A stretch of 64,000 bases of DNA, from positions 26,890 through 90,889 of the forward strand of contig JAQSXJ010000004.1 in NCBI GenBank assembly GCA_029256725.1, read 5' to 3'. Numbering within the stretch: position 1 is the first letter of the stretch; every line of letters begins with the position of its first letter. The notes beneath the pieces are model-generated. The model ran no database searches and was not told the origin of the DNA. It worked only from the letters and a program-made list of their open reading frames with translations. The stretch comes from Anaerocolumna sp. Lineage in GTDB: Bacteria > Bacillota > Clostridia > Lachnospirales > Lachnospiraceae. A program made the position numbers and the translations under genes. Shown one piece after another: positions 7,299-17,104 of this stretch.

Positions 7299-9311
7299 AT
7301 GAACATAAAATCCAACAGATTCAATTTTGTACATTATTTTGCAGGTACCCTGCTGTCAGCATTTATATTAGAAATCATACTGGAAAGTTTAAGCCGGTCA
7401 TCTCTTATTAAGGCACTTTATTTCCTATGGCAGGAGCCTCTTTTATTCTTTTTAAATTTATCTATTATACTGCTGACTTTATCTATAACACTTTTTACAG
7501 CAAAAAGAAGATTCTTTTTCTCTATCGTTGCCGGAGCCTGGATTATTATGGGAATAGTTAATAGAATCATACAATGTTTTCGATTGACGCCCGTATCGGC
7601 CATGGATTTTTATCAGGTGAAGGAAGCTCTAAAAAATCTGCCAATGTATATGAATACCATTAATATCTTACTTCTGGCAATCCTTGTTCCGGCAGTGATT
7701 GCTTTGAGTGTCATTCTGTGGAAGAAAATCAAATTTCAAAAGAGACTGTTGGCAGTGCCTATAAGCCTTTTGGCCTTTTCATGCATACTGTTAGGAGCTA
7801 TCACCTTTACGGCAACCAGGACAAAAGTGCTCCAAAACGAATTTGATAATTTGCGTGATGCTTATTTTCAGTATGGTTTTGCCTACTGTTTTACTAACAG
7901 TATCTTTGAAAGAGGTATTGATAAGCCTTCGGATTACTCTGCCAAACGTATGGGAGAAGTCACGGATAAATTAGAGAATGCAGCTGATGTACTGTATAAG
8001 GGGGATGAGGCTCAGGTGGAAAACCCCAATATTATCATGGTGCAGCTGGAATCCTTCTTTGATGTGAATTATTTGAAGCATTATACTTTTTCTGAGAATC
8101 CGCTGCCTAATTTTACTGCTTTAAAAGAGAACTATACTTCCGGCTTTCTGACTGTTCCCGTATATGGTGCCGGTACAGTAAATACGGAATTTGAGGTTAT
8201 TACAGGGATGAGTATGGAGTACTTTGGAACGGGTGAATATCCTTACAGAACCATCCTTAAATCCAAAACCTGCGAAAGTGTTCCCTACAATCTGAACAGA
8301 GAAGGATACCGCAGTTATGTAATACACAACAATTCTGCTACCTTTTACGACCGTAAAGATGTATTTCCCAGACTTGGATTTGATAACTTCGATTCCATAG
8401 AATTTATGAGCGGATTATCATATAATCAGCTTGGCTGGGCAAAGGACAGTGTGTTAACAGGTGAAATATTAAAGGCACTGAAAGCTGAGGAAGCTAGAAA
8501 TTACATATACACTATTTCTGTACAGCCTCACGGAATCTATCCGGATAACGAACCGCAGGTGCCATACAAGATTCAGGTAACACCGGAATCTGAGGCTCCC
8601 TATTCTACTGCTGCTTATTCTTCACTTGAAGCTTATGTTAACAGTATGGAATACTACGCAAATGAACTGAAGGAGACTGATCAGTTTGTTGGAGAGCTGA
8701 CCAAGGCACTAATGGATTATGAGGAACCAACTGTAGTAGTATTTTATGGAGACCATCTGCCACCTCTGTCTCTGGAACAAAAGGATATTACAAACGACAG
8801 ACATCAGACTGAGTATGTGTTGTGGAGTAATTTCAAGCTTGATAAAGCGGATAAGGATCTTACTGCTTACCAACTAAGTGCATATGTGCTGGACAGACTT
8901 GGAATGGATCAGGGTATCTTAACCCAATTTCATCAGAGAGCTTCAGCTAACGAAGATTATAAGGAAGAGCTTAAACTTCTGCAATATGACCTTTTATACG
9001 GCAAGAAATATGTGTTTGACAAGAGTAACCCTAATGAAGTAAAAGATATGAGTATGGGAATCACACAACCTGAGATTACAGAGGTAACAAGGCAGGGAGA
9101 TATGCTTCTTATAACCGGAAGTGGTTTTACCGAATCCAGTGCTGTTGTGGTTAATAACAAAAAGTACGAAACGGAGTATATAAGCGATACGAAGCTGAGT
9201 ATTCCTGATATTTTAGAAGAAGATTGTAACATCTATGTAGAACAGCTGGCAGGAAGTAAGGTAGCACTTGGAAAAAGCAAGGTCTTTCATTATCAGTCAG
9301 CCAAAGAATAA
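7299..9311 (+). CDS. LTA synthase-like phosphoglycerol transferase with IPT/TIG domain
   Basis: 670 residues. About five transmembrane segments occupy residues 10-175, followed by an extracellular sulfatase-fold domain (about 240-560). Metal/catalytic motifs typical of LtaS are visible: the acidic residue in VQLESFF, the threonine in YGAGTVNTEFE, and FYGDHLPP. The last ~85 residues (PEITEVTRQGDMLLITGSGF onwards) look like an IPT/TIG immunoglobulin-like domain, not part of standard LtaS. The likely reaction is transfer of glycerol phosphate from phosphatidylglycerol to a cell-envelope glycan. Which polymer is made is unknown. The gene is monocistronic, with a terminator after it. Confidence 0.85.
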   Translation: MNIKSNRFNFVHYFAGTLLSAFILEIILESLSRSSLIKALYFLWQEPLLFFLNLSIILLTLSITLFTAKRRFFFSIVAGAWIIMGIVNRIIQCFRLTPVSAMDFYQVKEALKNLPMYMNTINILLLAILVPAVIALSVILWKKIKFQKRLLAVPISLLAFSCILLGAITFTATRTKVLQNEFDNLRDAYFQYGFAYCFTNSIFERGIDKPSDYSAKRMGEVTDKLENAADVLYKGDEAQVENPNIIMVQLESFFDVNYLKHYTFSENPLPNFTALKENYTSGFLTVPVYGAGTVNTEFEVITGMSMEYFGTGEYPYRTILKSKTCESVPYNLNREGYRSYVIHNNSATFYDRKDVFPRLGFDNFDSIEFMSGLSYNQLGWAKDSVLTGEILKALKAEEARNYIYTISVQPHGIYPDNEPQVPYKIQVTPESEAPYSTAAYSSLEAYVNSMEYYANELKETDQFVGELTKALMDYEEPTVVVFYGDHLPPLSLEQKDITNDRHQTEYVLWSNFKLDKADKDLTAYQLSAYVLDRLGMDQGILTQFHQRASANEDYKEELKLLQYDLLYGKKYVFDKSNPNEVKDMSMGITQPEITEVTRQGDMLLITGSGFTESSAVVVNNKKYETEYISDTKLSIPDILEEDCNIYVEQLAGSKVALGKSKVFHYQSAKE

Positions 9312-9323
9312 AATAAATATAAG

Positions 9324-9402
9324 AAAAAGGTATGCTATTAACCCCTAATAATCATTTCTATTATGAAAGTGATACTTCATGGTTGCGGCATACCTTTTTT
9401 CT
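9324..9402 (+). terminator. Rho-independent terminator
   Basis: AAAAAGGTATGC pairs with GCATACCTTTTTT across a long loop that has further internal pairing (ACC/GGT). It lies just after the phosphoglycerol transferase stop codon and ends in six T residues. Confidence 0.75.
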
Positions 9403-9549
9403 TGCAATAAATTCACAGATTTTCTCTCATATTTTTACAATATTTATTATAGCAAATACTAATTATAAAATATAGTAAGATGATATATTACTATAGATTC
9501 ATATTAATTTGCTTCAGAAGCCAATTAATTACAAAAATATGAAAAAAGT

Positions 9550-9579
9550 ATTGTAAGTTTTACAATGAGAACTTATAAT
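9550..9579 (+). promoter_or_regulatory. Promoter with palindrome over the -35 box
   Basis: TTGTAA (9551-9556), a 17-bp spacer and TATAAT (9574-9579) upstream of the TPR-GGDEF gene. The -35 box is one arm of a perfect inverted repeat, ATTGTAA-gtt-TTACAAT (9550-9566), a likely operator for a dimeric regulator. Confidence 0.6.
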
Positions 9580-9651
9580 ATTGGATAATAATGAGGAAGA
9601 TTAGTTTAACATCAGATGGAGTAGGTGTAACATTTGAGAAAAGAGGTCGTC

Positions 9652-11121
9652 ATGGTAGGTACGAGAGATGAGGCGGACAGGTTATTTTATAAAAGTCTGG
9701 AGGAATTAGAATCCCATCACCTAGAGGAAGCTGTTAAGAGCTGTATGGAAGCAATTAACGGTTATGAGGTGCTGGGGGAATACTTCTGGTGTGCCAGATG
9801 CCAGAACCTTCTTGGCGTAATATATGGTGCCATGGATAATGAAACCATGGCTGTTGACTGCTATCTAAACGGTATTGAATACTGCACTAAACATCAGGTA
9901 AAAGGACTGATCCATCTCTTTTACTGCAATATCGGAAACAGATATATGGAACTGGGGGATACAGACAAAGCATTAGAGTTTTTTAAAAGAGGTAAAGAGG
10001 ATCTGCTTGAGAATGGAAAAGAACTTCAGGAACTATATGAGAAATGGCTTGTAGTGAATGATCTGAATCTAGGGGGAGCCTATTTTAAGCTTGGAGAGTT
10101 AAAAGAGGCGGAAGAGAATCTGTTGTCTGCTTTAGAAACAGCAGAAAAGACAAAAGATGATACCTATCTGTTTACCATAATGTGCTGTCTGTCTAAGTTA
10201 TATATGGCAAGAGGTTCAGAAGATTATGTTAGAAAGAATCTGCAGACCATGATGGAATTTGTTCAGTTAAAAGCAGCACCGGTCAATGACTTTATGCAGG
10301 ATATGATTAATTTTACCTTTGTATTGAGAAATCTGAAGGAATATGAGCTGTGGAAGGAGTGTCTGGAGATATTCGACCAGTTATCAAATGAAGTCAAGTC
10401 TCCTACTGTCATGCTTCAGGCAGTGGAATTCTGGTTGGATTACTACAAAGACAGAGGGATGCAGAAAGAACATGATAATATGTGCATCCGCCACACCAAA
10501 CTGTATATGGAATTAAAGAAATTCATTAACCAGGATAAAATTATGGCTCTGAATGCGAAACTGGAGCTGCATCAGGCAGAGGATGATATAAAGGCAACCA
10601 AAAGTAAACTGGAAAAGGATAATGTTACAGGGCTTAAAAACCGTTATGCATTGCAGCAGCATGGAGCTAAGAAGCTGGAAATGGCACACAAAACCGGAAC
10701 CATGATTGCTATAGGTGTTCTGGATATAGATCATTTCAAAGAATTAAATGATAGCTATGGTCATTTAAATGGTGATAAAGCATTAAAGAAAGTAGGTAAA
10801 ATCCTTAAAAACTGTCTGGACGGATATGGAGAGGTATATCGTTATGGCGGGGATGAATTCGTACTAATTATACCAAATGGAACCCTAGAGGTTGCTGAGA
10901 AGCTGTCCAGGAAAATTCAAAATAGTGTTATTAACAGTCATATCCCTAACAAAACCGCCCCTATTAATGGTGAACTAACAGTATCTATCGGAATCTGCTG
11001 CTGCACCCCCTCTGAAACAGACCGGCTGGAGGATGTCTTCGATATAGCAGATGGTATCTTATATCAGGTAAAGAATAATGGCAGGAATAACTACGGGATT
11101 AAATATATGCCGACAAAATAA
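9652..11121 (+). CDS. Cytoplasmic TPR-GGDEF diguanylate cyclase
   Basis: About 489 residues from the ATG at 9652, preceded by AAAGAGG. An in-frame TTG at 9634 is an alternative start. Residues ~5-310 form helical tetratricopeptide-like repeats (for example FYCNIGNRYMELGDTDKALE). Then comes a short coiled linker and a GGDEF domain (about 325-489) with DNVTGLKNRYAL, DIDHFKELNDSYGHLNGD and an intact RYGGDEF near residue 399. The RxxD inhibitory site is not present. There is no membrane segment, so the TPR part probably senses a protein partner or peptide in the cytosol. The product should be cyclic di-GMP. Confidence 0.88.
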   Translation: MVGTRDEADRLFYKSLEELESHHLEEAVKSCMEAINGYEVLGEYFWCARCQNLLGVIYGAMDNETMAVDCYLNGIEYCTKHQVKGLIHLFYCNIGNRYMELGDTDKALEFFKRGKEDLLENGKELQELYEKWLVVNDLNLGGAYFKLGELKEAEENLLSALETAEKTKDDTYLFTIMCCLSKLYMARGSEDYVRKNLQTMMEFVQLKAAPVNDFMQDMINFTFVLRNLKEYELWKECLEIFDQLSNEVKSPTVMLQAVEFWLDYYKDRGMQKEHDNMCIRHTKLYMELKKFINQDKIMALNAKLELHQAEDDIKATKSKLEKDNVTGLKNRYALQQHGAKKLEMAHKTGTMIAIGVLDIDHFKELNDSYGHLNGDKALKKVGKILKNCLDGYGEVYRYGGDEFVLIIPNGTLEVAEKLSRKIQNSVINSHIPNKTAPINGELTVSIGICCCTPSETDRLEDVFDIADGILYQVKNNGRNNYGIKYMPTK

Positions 11122-11174
11122 TAATAACCGGTATCTTTCTTTTTAATAGCAGGAAAGGTACCGGTTATTTTATA
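11122..11174. terminator. Bidirectional terminator
   Basis: AATAACCGGTA pairs with TACCGGTTATT, with extra pairing CTTTC/GGAAAG inside. It lies between the convergent TPR-GGDEF and lipoprotein genes, and U-rich sequence follows on both strands. Confidence 0.75.
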
Positions 11175-11205
11175 CGGATGTTAGAACTTCAAAAATCTTT
11201 AATAG

Positions 11206-12303
11206 TTATTTTAAATAGATAATGCTGCTGTTCCATTGTGTTCCGTTATACTCTGAGAAGAACAGTTCTTTTCCTGTAGGGCCAAAGGCAGTAATTGCGT
11301 TTTCTGTATCTACTGCTATCTGTGTGGAGGTTCCGGTTAAAACATCATATATATAAAGACCTTTTGTGGAAGAGCCGTTAACATCTGCCTGAAGATTATA
11401 GGCTATTAACCTCTGATCAGGTGACCAGGAAACGCCGCCAAGTTCAGTTCCTTCAGCAATAGCTTTTTGATTGTTTCCATCAATACCTGTAAGCAGTAAG
11501 CTCTGTTTGGAACCGTTATACTGTAATACAAGCATCTGATTTTTATCAGGTGAAGGAATGATATCAGATACACTTTTAAGCTCTAAGCTGGACTTTTCTT
11601 TTGTAGCAGTGTCATACACTTTCAGGGTTTCATCAGAATTGGTATTGTAATAAATTTTATCTTTAATTCTATCAACAAGAACCAGGGATTCCTCCTCAAG
11701 GCCTTTCAATACGCTGATATCGCCGGAGGTTGTTGCTGTATAAGCGCCTCCGATATAAGCAGCTCCGATAACTTCATTATCAGCCCATTTTGCACTCATT
11801 GCCCCTGCAATACTTTCATTCTGCAGCCCGAAGGTTTTAAGTGTATCCATATCCAATACATAAAAGGCAGGATCGCCTAAAGTAAATTCGGTAAATAATA
11901 GGTGCTTTTTATCAGCTGATAGAACAGCACTGCTTAAGTTAGTATCTTTTTGTTCTTTTATTAATTTGTATTCTTTGGTTGTAAGGTTATAAAGGTACAA
12001 GCTTTTCGGATAAGAATCGGATAATTCAGCCAGGCTCATTTTGCCCAGTGATTCATTATCTTTTGATACGATTACAGTTTCTTTATCAAGCCAGTCAGAA
12101 ATATTGATATTTTCATACCGGTCGATTTTGTCTACGGTTACAGCAGGTGTTTCTGCTTTGGTATCATTATCAATGACGGTTATACTCTTACCGGGTTCCT
12201 TAATGGTTACCTTGCTGTTGTTGTCCTCGCTCTTTCCACACCCAGTGAAAGTTAAGATTAAAGCTGCTACTAAAATAGAACTAATAAATTTTGAATTTTT
12301 CAT
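11206..12303 (-). CDS. Lipoprotein with TolB-like beta-propeller repeats
   Basis: 365 residues from the ATG at 12303, which follows TGGAGGAAAAT; an ATG 12 bases upstream lacks this spacing. An N-terminal signal ends in a lipobox (LTFTGC), so it should be lipid-anchored outside the membrane. The rest has WD/TolB-like blade patterns (DKKHLLFTEF, SPDKNQMLVLQYNG, WSPDQRLIAYNL, FGPTGKELFFSEYNG). It lies downstream of a response regulator and histidine kinase on the same strand. It may be a sensor accessory or target of that system (inference). Confidence 0.8.
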   Translation of the reverse strand: MKNSKFISSILVAALILTFTGCGKSEDNNSKVTIKEPGKSITVIDNDTKAETPAVTVDKIDRYENINISDWLDKETVIVSKDNESLGKMSLAELSDSYPKSLYLYNLTTKEYKLIKEQKDTNLSSAVLSADKKHLLFTEFTLGDPAFYVLDMDTLKTFGLQNESIAGAMSAKWADNEVIGAAYIGGAYTATTSGDISVLKGLEEESLVLVDRIKDKIYYNTNSDETLKVYDTATKEKSSLELKSVSDIIPSPDKNQMLVLQYNGSKQSLLLTGIDGNNQKAIAEGTELGGVSWSPDQRLIAYNLQADVNGSSTKGLYIYDVLTGTSTQIAVDTENAITAFGPTGKELFFSEYNGTQWNSSIIYLK

Positions 12304-12391
12304 ATTTTCCTCCATTCCGCCGCTCTAAACGGCACACAATCTGGTAAAAGAAGCTATAAGCTTCTTTTAGAGTGAAAGGCTTTTCTCTCAC
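12281..12391 (-). CDS. Putative small leader ORF (36 aa)
   Basis: A GTG start (12389-12391) sits six bases after a near-perfect ribosome binding site, AAGGAGG. The 36-residue basic peptide begins MREKPFTLKEAYSFFYQ and ends 23 bases inside the lipoprotein gene in another frame, so the two are likely translationally coupled. A perfect palindrome (AAAAGAAGCT-ATA-AGCTTCTTTT) lies within it. No homologue is recalled. It could be a leader peptide controlling the lipoprotein gene or a real small protein. Confidence 0.45.
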   Translation of the reverse strand: MREKPFTLKEAYSFFYQIVCRLERRNGGKYEKFKIY

Positions 12392-12605
12392 TCTGTACCT
12401 CCTTGATATAGACATCTTACCAAGTATTTGTATCCATAAGATATACAGATGTATCTAAAATGTAAACAAATGTATCAAGTCTGTTAAATCCCAGGATTTT
12501 ATGAAGGTTTAAAATTTATATTAAGCATGTGGCACTTAAAATTTTCAGCAGTTAAATCGTTCTGTATACAAAAGCTAAAGGTTGATAAATGCGTATATTT
12601 TTATT

Positions 12606-14063
12606 CTAAGCAGGATATACCGGAAAAGCAACACGAAACATAGTTTCATCAGAGCCTGTATTAACTAAAGCAATACTGCCGCCAAGTATTTCAGCATGTT
12701 CTTTGGCAAGAGACAATCCTAAGCCGGCACCTCCGTTTTGTCTTGCTCTGTTTTTGTCTACCGTATAAAAAGGTTCAAAGATCTTCTCTGCCGATTCCCT
12801 TGGAATTCCTGTTCCGGTGTTGGTAATCTCTATTATAACCTGATTTGCAGCTTTATAGTTCTTGATCTGAATGCTGCCATTTGTTCTATTATATTTAATA
12901 GCATTATCCACCAGATTTATAAGAACAATAGTCAGGCTGTCCTTATCCACTTCCACATAAGCTTCTGTAAGGTCAATGTCCAAACGGAGCCCAAACTTAT
13001 CGATTTTACCCTGTACACTTGCAACCACGGACAACAGCATCTGTCTTATATCCATTGGTTCTTTGTTAAGTTCAAATTCGTATTTATCAAGAGCAGCTAA
13101 TTTAAGAACCTTCTCCACCATTTCATATAACCGTTCTGTCTCACTCTTAATGTTTAGCTTAGCCGTATGAAGCAATTCCTCATCATCCGGATACATCTCC
13201 AGCAGATCAATATAAGCTTTAATAGAGGTAAGCGGGGTCTTGAATTCATGGGTAACGCTACCGATAAACTGTTTCTGCTGTTTATCCAGCATAGATAACT
13301 TATTAACGGCTAGGGTCAATTTCTTTTGTTCTTCTTCCATATTATCAATGTTCTTCTTAATCTTCTGACTCATTTTCTGAATACCGATACTCAGTCTGCC
13401 GATTTCATCTCTGCGGGAAAAGGCTGAAGTCTCATAATCGCCTTCCCCAATGCGTTCAACGGTCTTTACCAGTCCTATGATTCCGTTTGCAAATACATTA
13501 AAATAAAAGTATGCAAATAAAAAGCTAAGCAGAAAAACCGTACCGCCGATATAAATAAACATTTGCTGTATCTGATGATAGAAACGCTGGTTCTCCGTAA
13601 GGGAATAATAGAATTGTATCACTCCTGCCTGTTCATTATAGGTTTTTAATGGAGACAGGTAATAGAGTGAGTCATTTTCTATCATATAGGCAGTCTTATT
13701 ATTTAGAGCGTATGCAAGAGTAGTTTTCATATTCTCAGTGTCAGCAATGGACAGCTTCTTATTAACTGCCAGACCGTCATTATCATATAAGATTACCTGC
13801 TGACCGCTAATTAAGGTAAGCTGGTCTGCAAAATCCTTTCCTTTATTGTGCAGAAAGCTTTGAGAATCCTTATTGGATTCTGCAAGAATAGTCTGAAGAA
13901 AATAAGTATTTGCAGTCTCTGTCAGCCTTGCTAAATACTGTTCGTATTGCCCTTGCTGATTCGTCCTGATTCCTCTTAATACTAACAGGCTTAGAATGAA
14001 AACCGTAAACAGCAAAAGAGCTGCAAGAAATATACTAAATTTAATCTTTATGCTGGTTCTCAC
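12606..14063 (-). CDS. Sensor histidine kinase
   Basis: 485 residues with a GTG start preceded by AGGGGGTTAAG. There are two transmembrane segments (about 8-30 and 168-190) flanking an extracellular sensor domain of ~135 residues. HAMP (about 190-245), HisKA with the phospho-accepting His in SVTHEFKTPLTS, and HATPase_c with NLVDNAIKYN and GGAGLGLSLAKEH follow. It autophosphorylates and passes phosphate to the response regulator encoded one base upstream. The stimulus is unknown; the following lipoprotein gene suggests an envelope signal (inference). Confidence 0.92.
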   Translation of the reverse strand: MRTSIKIKFSIFLAALLLFTVFILSLLVLRGIRTNQQGQYEQYLARLTETANTYFLQTILAESNKDSQSFLHNKGKDFADQLTLISGQQVILYDNDGLAVNKKLSIADTENMKTTLAYALNNKTAYMIENDSLYYLSPLKTYNEQAGVIQFYYSLTENQRFYHQIQQMFIYIGGTVFLLSFLFAYFYFNVFANGIIGLVKTVERIGEGDYETSAFSRRDEIGRLSIGIQKMSQKIKKNIDNMEEEQKKLTLAVNKLSMLDKQQKQFIGSVTHEFKTPLTSIKAYIDLLEMYPDDEELLHTAKLNIKSETERLYEMVEKVLKLAALDKYEFELNKEPMDIRQMLLSVVASVQGKIDKFGLRLDIDLTEAYVEVDKDSLTIVLINLVDNAIKYNRTNGSIQIKNYKAANQVIIEITNTGTGIPRESAEKIFEPFYTVDKNRARQNGGAGLGLSLAKEHAEILGGSIALVNTGSDETMFRVAFPVYPA

Positions 14064-14064
14064 C

Positions 14065-14748
14065 TTAACCCCCTATACTTTTATAACCTATGCCGTGGAC
14101 GGTTTGAATGATATCAGAGTGTTCGTTTCCTAATTTTTTGCGAAGTCGCTGGACATGAATATCTACAGTACGGGTTCCACCAAAGTATTCCATTCCCCAT
14201 ACCAGATCCAGAAGCTGTTCTCGTGTATAAACCCTGTCAGGGCTTGATAATAATAAGGCCAGCAGGTCATATTCTTTTGGAGTCAGATCCAGTAATTGTT
14301 CTCCTGCATAAGCAGTTCTATTCCCGGTATGAAGTTTGACACCGCCAACATGTATATTAGAAGATTCTTTCTTTTCACCGGCAGTCTGCATTCTTCGTAG
14401 GAGAGATTTAAGTCTTGCAAGCAGCTCTCTCATGTCAAAGGGTTTGGTCATATAGTCATCTGCCCCAAGCTCAAGGCCCAATATTTTATTTACAATGTCC
14501 TCTTTGGCCGTAAGCATGATTACACCTTTATTGCCTTTGTCCGGCAGCTTTTTTAAGATATCATAACCATCCATACCAGGCAGCATGACATCAAGAATAA
14601 TGGCGTCCGGATTAAAATCCTTCAGTCTGCCGATGGCTTCATCACCTTGGTAAACGGCTTCTGTAATATAACCTTCTCTTTTAAGCGCATATATAATAGC
14701 ATCCGAGATTTTTTTTTCATCTTCGATTACCATGACCTTTTCATTCAT
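14065..14748 (-). CDS. OmpR/PhoB-family response regulator
   Basis: About 227 residues from MNEKVMVIEDEKK; an ATG five codons upstream (14763) is the alternative start and neither has an ideal ribosome binding site. The receiver domain (1-120) has the acidic pocket DE, the phospho-acceptor in DAIILDVMLPGMDG, and the conserved TAKE and K in YMTKPFD. The C-terminal winged helix includes LTPKEYDLLALL, VWGMEYFGGTRTVDIHVQRLRKK and GIGYK. It is first in the operon with its kinase and is expected to bind DNA upstream of target envelope genes. Confidence 0.93.
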   Translation of the reverse strand: MNEKVMVIEDEKKISDAIIYALKREGYITEAVYQGDEAIGRLKDFNPDAIILDVMLPGMDGYDILKKLPDKGNKGVIMLTAKEDIVNKILGLELGADDYMTKPFDMRELLARLKSLLRRMQTAGEKKESSNIHVGGVKLHTGNRTAYAGEQLLDLTPKEYDLLALLLSSPDRVYTREQLLDLVWGMEYFGGTRTVDIHVQRLRKKLGNEHSDIIQTVHGIGYKSIGG

Positions 14749-14924
14749 TGCCTCACCATCCAATCTGTTTTGAATAAGTTTTAAGTATGCTATATCAATT
14801 TTATCTTATGTTATTAGATAGTATAAGTCAATTGCTCCCATGTAAAACATTGATTGGCACAGCAATTAATTATCACAAACCCTTCAGAAAATAAATTAAA
14901 AAATATCAAGAAAATTTTTGATAT

Positions 14925-14966
14925 GTAACATATGTTACGGAATTTATTTTCCCATCCTGTTATGAT
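14925..14966 (+). promoter_or_regulatory. Crp/FNR-type operator and class II promoter of hcp
   Basis: A perfect 14-bp palindrome GTAACATATGTTAC (14925-14938) precedes a -10 box TATGAT (14961-14966) that has no recognisable -35 box. Its centre lies about 41.5 bases upstream of the expected transcription start (~14973), the standard geometry for class II activation by Crp/FNR proteins. From family knowledge, Hcp genes are often activated by HcpR, a Crp/FNR regulator responding to nitric oxide. No such regulator gene is in this window. Confidence 0.65.
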
Positions 14967-15037
14967 ATACACATCAAAGCGCAGTACTAGTTCAGCAGAT
15001 GCGCTAAATTAATCAAATTATACAGGAGGATTTAAGA

Positions 15038-16903
15038 ATGGATAACAAGATGTTTTGCTATCAATGTCAGGAAACAGCAGGAAACAGTGGATGTACACAG
15101 TCAGGTGTCTGTGGTAAGTCACCAGTAGTTGCAGGTATTCAGGATCTTTTAATCTATGTGACAAAAGGCATCTCTGAAGTGACTACTAAGCTTCGTGAAG
15201 AAGGCAAAAAAGTAAGCACTGATATCAACCACCTTATTACCTTGAATTTATTTACTACTATAACAAATGCAAACTTTGACGAGGAAGCAATTGCTTCACG
15301 TATCGTTTCAACAATAGATGCAAAAAATGAATTAATCAGCCAGTTAAGCGATAAAGCTTCTTTAAGCGATGCAGCTTTATGGGCAGGTTCAAATGTAGAG
15401 TTTACTGGAAAAGCTGCTACTGTAGGTGTTCTTGCTACTGAAAATGAAGATATCAGAAGCCTTCGTGAGTTAATTACTTACGGATTAAAGGGACTTTCCG
15501 CTTACAGCAAACACGCTAATGCACTTCTTAAGGATGATGAAGAAGTAGATGCCTTCTTACAGAGAGCACTTGCTAAGACACTTGATGATACCCTTGGTGC
15601 AGAAGAACTTGTAGCACTTACTTTAGAAACCGGTAAATACGGTGTTAACGGTATGGCTCTTCTTGATGCAGCTAATACAACAGCTTATGGCAATCCTGAA
15701 ATTACAAAAGTTAATATCGGTGTTGGTACCCGTCCTGGTATCTTAATCTCCGGTCATGATTTACGTGATATGGAATTACTTTTACAGCAGACAGAAGGTA
15801 CAGGGGTTGATGTATATACTCATTCCGAGATGTTACCTGCACATTACTATCCTGCATTTAAGAAATATACTCATTTCGTAGGAAACTATGGTAATGCATG
15901 GTGGAAACAGAAAGAAGAGTTCGATAGCTTCAACGGACCTATCTTAATGACAACCAACTGTATCGTTCCTCCTAAGGACAGCTACAAAGACAGACTTTAT
16001 ACAACTGGCGCTGCTGGTTTCCCTGGCTGCAAGCACATTGGTGGTGAAATTGGTCAGGAGAAAGATTTCTCTGAAATCATTGAGCATGCTAAGAAGTGTG
16101 CAGCTCCTACAGAAATCGAAACTGGTGAAATAGTTGGTGGTTTCGCACACAATCAGGTACTTGCACTTGCAGATGCAGTAGTAGGCGCTGTTAAATCCGG
16201 AGCTATCAAGAAATTCATAGTTATGGCTGGTTGCGATGGTAGAGCAAAATCCAGAAACTATTACACAGATTTTGCAAATGCTCTTCCTAAGGATACGGTT
16301 ATTTTAACAGCAGGTTGTGCAAAATATAAATATAACAAATTAGAGCTTGGTGATATCGGTGGAATTCCTAGAGTCTTAGACGCTGGACAGTGTAACGATT
16401 CCTACTCACTTGCAGTAATCGCATTAAAGCTTAAGGAAGTATTCGGTCTGGAGGATATCAACGATCTGCCTATCATCTACAATATCGCCTGGTATGAGCA
16501 GAAAGCCGTTATCGTATTATTAGCTTTATTACACCTTGGTGTTAAGAATATCCACTTAGGACCTACATTACCTGCATTCCTTTCACCTAACGTTGTCAAG
16601 GTACTGGTAGAGAACTTCGGTATTGCCGGAATCGGTACTGTTGAAGAGGATATGGAACTGTTCTTTGGTAAGGAAGAAGAAGTTGCTGCAACAGTAGAAG
16701 TAGAAGGAGCTATCACAAAGGATATGTTAATCGGTGATATTCTTCGTATTGATTCTAACCTTGCGCCTATCCTTTTAGAGGTTGGTATGCACTGCTTAGG
16801 CTGCCCTTCCTCACAGATGGAATCCTTAGAAGATGCTTGTGGAGTTCACGGAATGGACGTTAATATAGTACTTGAGAAATTAAACAGCCAGTTAACAAAG
16901 TAA
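15038..16903 (+). CDS. hcp: Hybrid-cluster protein (Hcp) with C-terminal DUF1858 domain
   Basis: 621 residues; starts after TACAGGAGG. The N-terminal iron-sulfur motif is C7-x2-C10-x8-C19-x5-C25. Hybrid-cluster ligands are visible in the [24 protein letters not shown] and [17 protein letters not shown] regions. After the ~540-residue enzyme a ~65-residue DUF1858 domain follows ([25 protein letters not shown]), related to the N-terminal domain of ScdA/RIC repair proteins. Hcp acts on hydroxylamine and nitric oxide and in S-nitrosylation. Two hemerythrin-like genes follow, which supports a nitrosative or oxygen stress role. Confidence 0.95.
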   Translation: MDNKMFCYQCQETAGNSGCTQSGVCGKSPVVAGIQDLLIYVTKGISEVTTKLREEGKKVSTDINHLITLNLFTTITNANFDEEAIASRIVSTIDAKNELISQLSDKASLSDAALWAGSNVEFTGKAATVGVLATENEDIRSLRELITYGLKGLSAYSKHANALLKDDEEVDAFLQRALAKTLDDTLGAEELVALTLETGKYGVNGMALLDAANTTAYGNPEITKVNIGVGTRPGILISGHDLRDMELLLQQTEGTGVDVYTHSEMLPAHYYPAFKKYTHFVGNYGNAWWKQKEEFDSFNGPILMTTNCIVPPKDSYKDRLYTTGAAGFPGCKHIGGEIGQEKDFSEIIEHAKKCAAPTEIETGEIVGGFAHNQVLALADAVVGAVKSGAIKKFIVMAGCDGRAKSRNYYTDFANALPKDTVILTAGCAKYKYNKLELGDIGGIPRVLDAGQCNDSYSLAVIALKLKEVFGLEDINDLPIIYNIAWYEQKAVIVLLALLHLGVKNIHLGPTLPAFLSPNVVKVLVENFGIAGIGTVEEDMELFFGKEEEVAATVEVEGAITKDMLIGDILRIDSNLAPILLEVGMHCLGCPSSQMESLEDACGVHGMDVNIVLEKLNSQLTK

Positions 16904-16972
16904 TAAGTCACTATTTAAATGCTTAACTCCCCCTTTAGAATATAGATTCATCCATGTAACACACTCCCCCCT

Positions 16973-17059
16973 GAGAATACCGCAAGCTTTCTTGCGGTAT
17001 TCTCAACCACCTATCTATATCCTGGGGCTGTCTTATGCGAATTACAGTAGGCAGCCCCA
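16973..17059 (+). promoter_or_regulatory. Two hairpins in the hcp downstream gap
   Basis: A perfect 14-bp stem (GAGAATACCGCAAG, loop CTTT, at 16973-17004) is followed by a second 8-bp stem (TGGGGCTG at 17023-17030 with CAGCCCCA at 17052-17059). Neither has a T tract, so readthrough, mRNA processing or differential stability of hcp versus the downstream genes is possible. Confidence 0.5.
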
Positions 17060-17104
17060 CCTTATAGAATAATGTTTCTTATAGATAATAAGGAGAAGAA
17101 AAAG

